A DNA stretch of 64,000 nt. Source: Ganoderma boninense (lineage: Eukaryota > Basidiomycota > Agaricomycetes > Polyporales > Polyporaceae). The notes under the pieces were generated by a model. That model made no database searches and was not told the DNA's origin. It saw only the letters and a program-made list of their open reading frames with translations. Numbering within the stretch: position 1 is the stretch's first letter; each line of letters opens with the position of its first letter. This document shows positions 57,456-64,000 of this stretch, in pieces. The stretch spans positions 248,001-312,000 of the forward strand of contig CM035308.1 of NCBI GenBank assembly GCA_002900995.3, written 5' to 3'. The position numbers were made by a program, and so were the translations under genes.

Positions 57456-60260
57456 TCATGCGCGGCCGGGGGCCGCGTCGCCGTCGCCCTTTGAATTCTT
57501 GTCGTCGGCGACGAGGTTCTGGATGATCGTGGGCCACACTGCGCGCCGCGCGAAAGTCAAAGTCAAGTTAATGCACGTCTGAGCGACCAGCGAAAGCGAA
57601 AAAAAAAAAAAAAAAAGAAGAAATGCAGACGCACCCTCTTCGAACCCGGGGAACCGCCCGAGCCGGAGCTGCTGCCCGATGTTGAGCAGCGGGCCCTTGC
57701 GCACGTCGAGCCAGTGCTCGAACATGTAGTTCACCTCGACCTGCGGCCACCACACCATGACCACGACCACACGTAAGCGTAAGTTCGACGAGATAAAGGG
57801 AAAGGGAGATAGGCAAATGAGTGGTGGTGAGTGGGGAAAGCAGACGGACCTTGCGGACGTCCTCGAACGCGACCGAGAACGCAGAGAACGCCTCGTGCAC
57901 GACGTTGTCCACCGTCAGCGACCGCACGATGTGCTGGAACGCGCGCTCCTTCAGGTCCTGCAGCTCCAGCTCTGCCCCCGTGCGTCAGCACCATCCACAG
58001 GCGTACATCCCACACCACACATAGGACATAGGACGTAGGAGAAGAGCACGCACTGTCCGCGAGGCGGTAGACCGACTTGGCGCTGGGCGGGCGGGGCCGG
58101 TCGGGGTTCGCGAGCTCCCAGTCCGCGATCCAGTCCTTGCGCGAGCGGCCGCCGCCGCCGCCGCGGGGTCCGCGAAGGAGCCCGACTGTGACTGCTGCGC
58201 GCCGGCGCGCGCGAGCGCGAACGCGGGCGGCTGGCTCTCGGCGAGGGAGAAGGAGAGGTGCGCGGCGGGCGTCGAGGGGGGTGGACGCCGCGTGCAAGGG
58301 CCCGGCGCCGGGGGCGGGGAGGACCCGAGGAAGGTCGAGGAGAGGGGGGCGAAGGTGATCGTGTCGGTGTAGATCTGTTATGCGTGTATGTGTGTTGGTC
58401 AAAGGGAGGCAGCGGTACACATGTAGTCAGCATGCGTGAGGAGTACAGAGAAACGTGGAGACGCAGACGCACATAGTAGAGGACGGCGAGGTACGTGGCG
58501 TACGCGACGTCCCTCACGACGACCCGCGCCTTCTTCGGGCCCGGCACCACGACCTCGGGCTGGGGAAGGCTCTGGACCGGGATGGGAAGGACCTCGACCG
58601 GCTGTGGAGGTGAGGCGGGCCCTTGCGTCTCCTGCTCGAGAGCAATCTCCCTGGTCCGTGGGGTCGAGGGGTGGCTCAGCTTCGGACGCGTGTTCCGCCC
58701 TGACTGGTCGTGGTCTTGGTCGTCTGCGGCGTCCGGTCCCAGCACGTTGTGGGTCTCCGAGGTTTCGTCGTCTTCTATGGATGCCCGCTTGTTGCTCACG
58801 GTGCTGCTCGATGGATCGCTGCCGGTCGCCCCCGTTGACGTGCTGGGCGGCTCGTCGTCGTCGTTGTCGTCGTCATTGAGTGGCGGGCCGGAGACTGGTA
58901 CGTCGGCTGGACGAGGGTCGGTTTCGTCGGTAGAGAAGTCGGCGTCGTTGTTGTCGAGCACGTCGTCGTCTTCAACATCCGAGTCGTCGAACTGTTGGGC
59001 GAACGCCCCGGCGTCGGAGACACTGGCGTCATCTGGCGAGGGGGGTTCGGGGAACGCGAGGTCGGAAGCGCTTTCGGCAAAGCCGGATCCGAACACTGAT
59101 AGCGAGACGGCACATAAGAATTGCTGACAAGAATGGTCAAGACACGGACACGCACTAGCGTAAAAGTAGTCTACCCTTTGAAGGAGTCGTCGGGCTGCGT
59201 ATATCTTCCGTGGCGGTCGTTTGCCGCGTCGGGGCAAGACGAACTCGACATCGGAATATAGAGGGCTGGGTATATGCTGAATGTCAATGGTCCTCAGGAC
59301 AGGACAGACGCACTCACTCGTCTAGCATGCCACCCATCGAGTCCAGAAGATCTCGAGGCACAGGGATATCGAGGGATAGGGGACACGGGTGCCGGGATCG
59401 CTGGTGAGGATGTGATGGTGCATATAATCACAAACGCGTCTTGCGATTTGACGGTCGTAGCTTGATAATACACCACGTCTCTCTTTGCGAATGTGGCCCA
59501 CCCCCAGTTTTGCGCCTACAGGATGGTACGTTACTATTATTTCAGCGTACGATGAAGCTCCCTGAAAGACTCACGCCAGGAAAATGGAATGAGTGGTCAT
59601 GGGCGTCCTTGGAGTTAAATTGCATGGTCCTGGACACACTAGTCGCGTCCATGAGCAAAGCGTAGTGAACTCATACAGTCTAGCTTACTTGCGGATCTCG
59701 AAGCCGAAGTTGAAGAGGCCCTCGCGAGCCCATCTAAGATAAGATTGTAAGTGGAACGCAGGCCCCGAAACGCATTGCACTCACTTGCCATTGATCGAGT
59801 TCTCTCTCTCGGCTGCTGTTGGCTGCATTAGGTGGATCTCAGCGATGATTTAAGGAAGGAGTTGTGTGAACCGACCTCGCAGGCGAGATACAGGCTGACA
59901 AATGTTTGTCCTTCTGCACCAGCGTTGAAGTTGCCCGAGTTCGCATAGAACAAGATCTGAAGCGGCGTTCAATCTCACGTTCATTGACTGCGCATCGCCC
60001 ACGGCGGACTAACTTGCCATCGACCGTCCCCGAACCTAGGCGATTTCGTGACTTTGGACTTGGCATCTCCTTTGCTAGGGGTGACATAGACGGACAACGT
60101 CCATTCAGCACGTGGGGCTAGAGCGCAGAGAGGCATCAGAGACGAGAAGGACTAACCTGTTTTCAAATAGATTTTTGAGGTTGCGGAGGGTCCATTCGAA
60201 GCGAATCGTGGTGCTTTCCTTAGCATCGGCTGCGGCCGGGTCCTGTTTGACACCATTCAT
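57456..60260 (-). CDS. MATH-BTB domain protein (Cul3 adaptor type)
   Basis: Likely adaptor for a Cul3 ubiquitin ligase; agaricomycetes carry many. Start MNGVKQDPAAADAKESTTI at 60260. N-terminal MATH-like domain over several small exons: FEWTLRNLKNLFEN, KSPRFGDGRWQ, ILFYANSGNFNAGAEGQTFV, WAREGLFNFGFEIRK, NWGWATFAKRDVVYY and VPRDLLDSMGGMLDE. A long acidic Ser/Asp/Pro-rich insert follows (59100-58540). The BTB part resumes with KKARVVVRDVAYATYLAVLY, ITFAPLSSTFLGSS, KSVYRLADS, LKERAFQHIVRSLTVDNVV, VEVNYMFEHWLDVRKGPLL and LGRFPGFEEVWPTIIQNLV. Frame corrections are needed near 59355 and in a GCG run near 58160. One intron holds an A run of about 18 (57600-57617). Exact exon edges in the insert are uncertain. 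Confidence 0.75.
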
Positions 60261-60588
60261 CGTCGATACGATGCTGTGCACGCCCTGAACCGCACACAGT
60301 TGTTCCTAGCTGTGAGCCAATCGGGTGCTGCGTGTGCTGTGGGGCTCGGAGGTTGCGCTGGAAGAGATAAGTACTGGTAGGCGATAGGTGACTGGTGGCG
60401 GCGTCGTGGCGGTCGGCCTCGAGGAGCTCAGCTCGGCAACCTTCAAGACCTGCATCGAGCGCGCGTTTCTGTGGCGCGATCGAGATCTACCGCAAACGGA
60501 AGCTCGGTCCGACAACACCGAGCCTGCTATGCGATCGCAAGCACTTCGCAACTTGAAGCCAAACAGTTCACCACAAACGTTGCAATCA
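60261..60588. promoter_or_regulatory. Spacer between MATH-BTB start and repeat copy 2
   Basis: About 330 bases between the MATH-BTB start and the 3' limit of the repeat. It would hold the MATH-BTB promoter; no specific element seen. Confidence 0.35.
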
Positions 60589-61715
60589 ACTTCCCAATTA
60601 TCATTCCGTAACCGCCCATTCGAAGAGCATATATACCAGATTCTACACTACGAGAAGAGGAACTCCTCCTCCATGGCGCACAAGAGACGATTTCGATATC
60701 GTGACCAGCCGCGTTCTTCCACAAGGTTTTTCCACATTTTCGTAGAGGCAAAGCGAGGAAGAAGTCCGAGCCAAGCAAGAGGTCCGAGCTTAGGAGACGA
60801 GAGAGGGACAGAAACTCGAGAACGAGAACCGAACCGGTAACCGAACCGACACAGGAACTCCGGCGTAGCAACAGGGCTACTAGCCGGGTGGGCCGGGATT
60901 CAACGGGAGCACGACAGAATGCAGGACGCCCGGCCGGATCGTCCATCATCCCATCGCGCCGCCGTCGAACGTCGACTCCTTGCGGCCAATCGACTCCCGA
61001 TGACCTGTCAGTAGACATTGTTCAAGTCCGTCGATGAGCGAGGAGGACAGTAAGACGATCTGGAGCGGGACTCACCCTCCGAGAGCATGAACGTAGCGTG
61101 GAGGATTAACCGCTCCTTACTGCTGTGCATGCCACTCGGACGGCATGAGCCTATCAAGCAAGTTAGCAGGGGCGCGGGTACAATGTTCGAGATGGAAGGC
61201 TCACCGCCCAACGAGAAGAAGACGAACCGATGTGTGGTGCTTTGTGTTTTTCCAACATAATGAAAGGTTTTGCGTTATTCAGTGTTTTGAAGAGTTTCCG
61301 ACGTGTGTTGGCGTTATGGTGTTTCCGTGTTATCTGATGTTTTTGCGAGGGGTTTTGCCGTGTTTCCAATGTTTTTGCGAGGGGGTTTTGCACGGGGCGG
61401 CGAGGTCGGGAACTAGTACCGCCCGATGGGTGGTTGATTGGGGAATCTGTGGGATCTGTGCGTAGCGCGTCGTCGTGCGCAAACTTGACCAGAGAGCTGA
61501 GGGGAGGTCCACGTAGAGCCATGTTAGCGTCCGGAGGGCCTTGAGCGGCGAGGTCGACAATCCAGAAGAGCCAGGTCCGAGAGAAGCCAACGAGATTGAA
61601 GCGATCGGAGAGAGGCAGCGAGGTCGCCGAGGATCATGAAGCAGAGGTGCAGAGGTGCAGCGTCTGTGATCTGAAGAGGAGAGGGAGCGAGTCCAAGGAG
61701 CACAAATAGAGGAAG
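60589..61715 (-). repeat. Conserved 3' tail of repeat copy 2
   Basis: Inverted counterpart of 23459-24856. Shared landmarks: CTAGCTTCCTCTATTTGTGC, the GCAAAAACATTGGAAACAC region, GCGTCCTGCATTCTGTCGTG and the terminal unit with GGAATGATAATTGGGAAG. Relative to copy 1 it lacks about 60 bases near 61407 and has one terminal tandem unit instead of two. Similarity stops just after GATTGCAACG near 60580. Confidence 0.75.
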
Positions 61716-64000
61716 CTAGCGAGGTGCAAGACCGAGACAACGTCTGACAAGGGAGACGGCGCGGGAGGAAAGACTAGGACGAGCGGGCGCGGGCACGAAC
61801 ATCGGACGGCGAGGGGGCGGTGGGGCTAGACGGCGAAGGGGCGGGGGCGTCGGGAGACTACTAGTGTGCTGAGGCATCGGGGCATTGGCACTGGCACGGG
61901 GCGGGCGAGAGGGCGGCAGCGAAGGACCAGAGAAGGGGGACCAGTTGTAGACCACGGCATGAGGAACGGCGTCGAAGCCGGGGTCGTATATCTGTCCGTC
62001 GCCTGGTAGGAAGCGGACCTTGCGCTTGCCAGAAGCGGAGGATTGCTGCTGCCGAGAGTCGCTGCCGCTAGTCTTGAGAATGCCAGAGTCAAGGCTAGAG
62101 CCAGAATAGCCGCCGCGGTTGCCAGTAGAGCCAGCCAAGATGGGATGCGCGAGTTTTGAACTAGAGGCCGTCGCCCGAGCCAAGCCAGTGTGTCCGTTGT
62201 CGTTGCCTGCAGAGAGAGAAGTCTTGCCGCTGTCGAGCTTGCTGGTGCTCTTGTACACCTTCCTGGGTCCACCGAAGTCCCGAGCCACCGGACGCAACGA
62301 CGAGGACGAAGCACCACTGCCTTGAACGGCGTTGGCAGTGTTGCTCTTCCTGTCGGTGAGTGGGCGGCGAGACATCATGTGCCAGAAGCGCGAGGGCGGG
62401 ATCAGGCTAGGGGGTGTATCGAAGGTGCTGAGGCGAGCCTTGTGGATAGCCTTCCCGACGCAGCGTGGGCGAGGCACTTCAGGGAGCTCGTGGGTCTTGG
62501 TAGCTTGTTCCTCGTTCATAGATGTGTCTTCCTTGGTGGGTGATGTCTTCTCCTGGTTGCGTCCGTGGACTGGAAGCTCCGATGCAGGCACATCGCCATG
62601 CTTCCTCGAAGGACCAGATGTGGGGCCAGGGTGGCGGAGCTCGCCCTCGGCCTCGTCGTCTAGCCGGCAACCGGAAGCCACCGTCAACGGTCTGAGGAGC
62701 AGAGTAGGCCGTTGACTGGTCTGCGGTGAATGAACCTCCTATTCACACCTGTTAGCCCCGCGAGTCGCGAGTCTACACAAGAAAGACATGAGACTCACCT
62801 CTTCAGACTGCACGTTGCTGATAATCCTCTTGTAAGGCGAGAGACCAGCGGCCGTGGCGTTCGACGCGAGGACCGGCGTCGAGACCGACACCTCCGTGTC
62901 CCCCATCTTGACACGGGGAACTGCACCGGAAGACATGGCAACCGGTGCCTCAGGGCAGGAGACGACGTCGAGAGGCAACGAGGAAAGGGTCTCCTCCGTG
63001 GATCCGATGCTCAGCTTGACCAGAGAGTCAGCGAGGCTGCAGACCTCCGGGTCCACCGACGTGGCGATGGTCGCGTCGGAGTCCGACCGTCCGCAGAAAA
63101 GTCCTAGACATGTCGCACAAGACACGAGACGTGAGCGATCCAAACAGGACGGAGAGAGCGTAGAGTGGAGTCTGAACTCACCCTCGTCATCGCTGTCTCC
63201 GTCATCATCACTGTCCTCGCGAGAAGCCAGCGACTCGTCGGACGACGACAACGTCAGATCGGCGAGCGCGAAGGTGACGGGCATGACCCTGGCGACTCGA
63301 CGGCGGACAGCCCGAACAGCCGGCCGACCATGACCATACCACTCGTTGGGATTACGACGCATGGCGAGCAGCTCGCGCAGCAGCTCGGCGTCCTCGCTGC
63401 CGTCACGTCGCTGTCGCTCGAAGGGAAGATCGGGATTGGTTCTGGTTCTCTGGGCTCGGCCATGTCGATGTCCTTGACCTCGACGACACTGGCGCGCCTG
63501 CACGCCCGGCGCGGCCGAGGCAGCCTCACCCGAATGACCGCGGCGTCGTCCGCCGTCGTCCATGGATCCGCACCAGTCTGAGGATCTTCCGGCGCTATGG
63601 TGACCTTGAGGACGGGGACGGGGACAGCGGCGGGCGCAGGCACGGGCGAAGGCGAAACGGTCTGGGTCAGGGGTCACGACGGGGACGGGGAGGGGGAGGG
63701 GCCGGCTGACGGAACGGACTGGGTAGAGGCCGGAGCGGCCGGATGACGGAGCGGACGTGCGGCAGCCGCGTGTGCTGCACCTCGGAGGTCGGCGAGGCCA
63801 TCTCGACGTCCCGGATGAGTGCCTCGGCGTCGGACGAGCCCATCTCGGTATCCCGAGTGGGCATCTCAGTCTCGGACGAGCCCATCTCGACGTGCCGGGT
63901 GGGCACCTCGGCGTCAGAGGTGCCCATCTCGACGTCAAGGGTGGGAGACTGGAGAGAGGCCCGTCGGCGGGCTGTAGACGACGAGGGATGCGGGAGCTGC
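61716..64000 (-). pseudogene. Repeated disordered-protein gene, copy 2 (5' end outside window)
   Basis: Same gene family as 20688-23458, reversed. It keeps the part that copy 1 lost: after SPYKRIISNVQSEE there is a GTGAGT intron, then TSQRPTLLLRPLTVASGC, and a long last exon to LGLAPR at 61716 containing RFWHMMSRRPLTDRK, KVRFLPGDGQIYDPGFDAVP and VYNWSPFSGPSLPPSRPP. Upstream, the reading frame changes at least twice relative to copy 1 (about 63690-63640 and 63400), between SVIRPLRPLP, VVEVKDIDMAEP and ELLRELLAMRRNPNEWYG. It is therefore either decayed or affected by sequence errors. The 14-residue DVEMG repeats number nearly four here. No known domain; probably an intrinsically disordered protein. 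Confidence 0.65.
63780..63936 (-). repeat. 42-bp coding minisatellite, about 3.75 units
   Basis: Units 63936-63895, 63894-63853 and 63852-63811, plus a partial unit, encode DVEMGTSDAEVPTR-type motifs. One full unit more than in copy 1. Confidence 0.8.

Noticed and set aside
57600..57617. Run of about 18 A as a retrotransposon poly-A tail
   Set aside because: It lies within a normally bounded MATH-BTB intron, with no flanking target duplication or element sequence.

Overview
The window looks like nuclear DNA of an agaricomycete (mushroom-forming basidiomycete, possibly Polyporales). Genes are dense on both strands and broken by many short GT-AG introns of about 50-90 nt. Coding sequence has C/G-rich third positions. 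Families expanded in Agaricomycetes are present: F-box proteins, a MATH-BTB protein, a Zn2Cys6 regulator with a fungal-specific domain, and paralogous alpha/beta hydrolases. I see no tRNA, rRNA or CRISPR.

Layout. 0.1-2.1 kb: SUMO protease of the Ulp2/SENP6-7 type (+). 2.5-4.6 kb: F-box protein (+). 5.1-6.3 kb: single-exon agaricomycete protein (-). 6.8-9.1 kb: flavoprotein of the TcuA/CobZ type (-), whose only intron carries a 674-bp inverted-repeat element. 10.2-11.4 kb: short-chain dehydrogenase (+), divergent from the flavoprotein. 11.9-13.7 kb: F-box protein (-). 14.5-19.5 kb: three tandem alpha/beta hydrolases (-). 20.7-25.0 kb: first copy of a repeated gene for a disordered protein, with a long conserved 3' tail. 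25.2-28.6 kb: a hypothetical gene and a one-pass membrane protein (-). 29.0-33.3 kb: Prp24/SART3 U6 snRNP factor (+). 33.7-35.3 kb: dihydrofolate/folylpolyglutamate synthase family (+). 36.8-39.7 kb: SUMO E1 subunit Aos1 (-), with a 766-bp inverted-repeat element in an intron. 41.4-44.9 kb: Zn2Cys6 regulator (-). 46.0-48.9 kb: PPR protein (-). 48.9-53.1 kb: no supported gene. 53.1-53.7 kb: small spliced hypothetical gene (-). 54.1-55.9 kb: GRASP (+). 57.5-60.3 kb: MATH-BTB protein (-). 60.6-64.0 kb: second, inverted copy of the repeated gene, cut by the window end.

How the genes relate. Most are unlinked housekeeping functions: SUMO conjugation (Aos1) and deconjugation (Ulp), U6 snRNP recycling (Prp24), folate synthesis, Golgi stacking (GRASP) and probably organelle RNA (PPR). 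The flavoprotein, dehydrogenase and three hydrolases form an accessory metabolic stretch at 6.8-19.5 kb, but no cluster product can be named. The mobile or repetitive layer is the most unusual part: two intron-resident elements with clear terminal inverted repeats, and an inverted pair of about 4-kb repeats roughly 36 kb apart carrying an unrecognised gene family.

Caveat: about a dozen gene models need one or more single-base reading-frame corrections, several at homopolymers and several in genes expected to be essential. I read most as assembly indels, so many coding features are given as outer spans with the frame breaks described.
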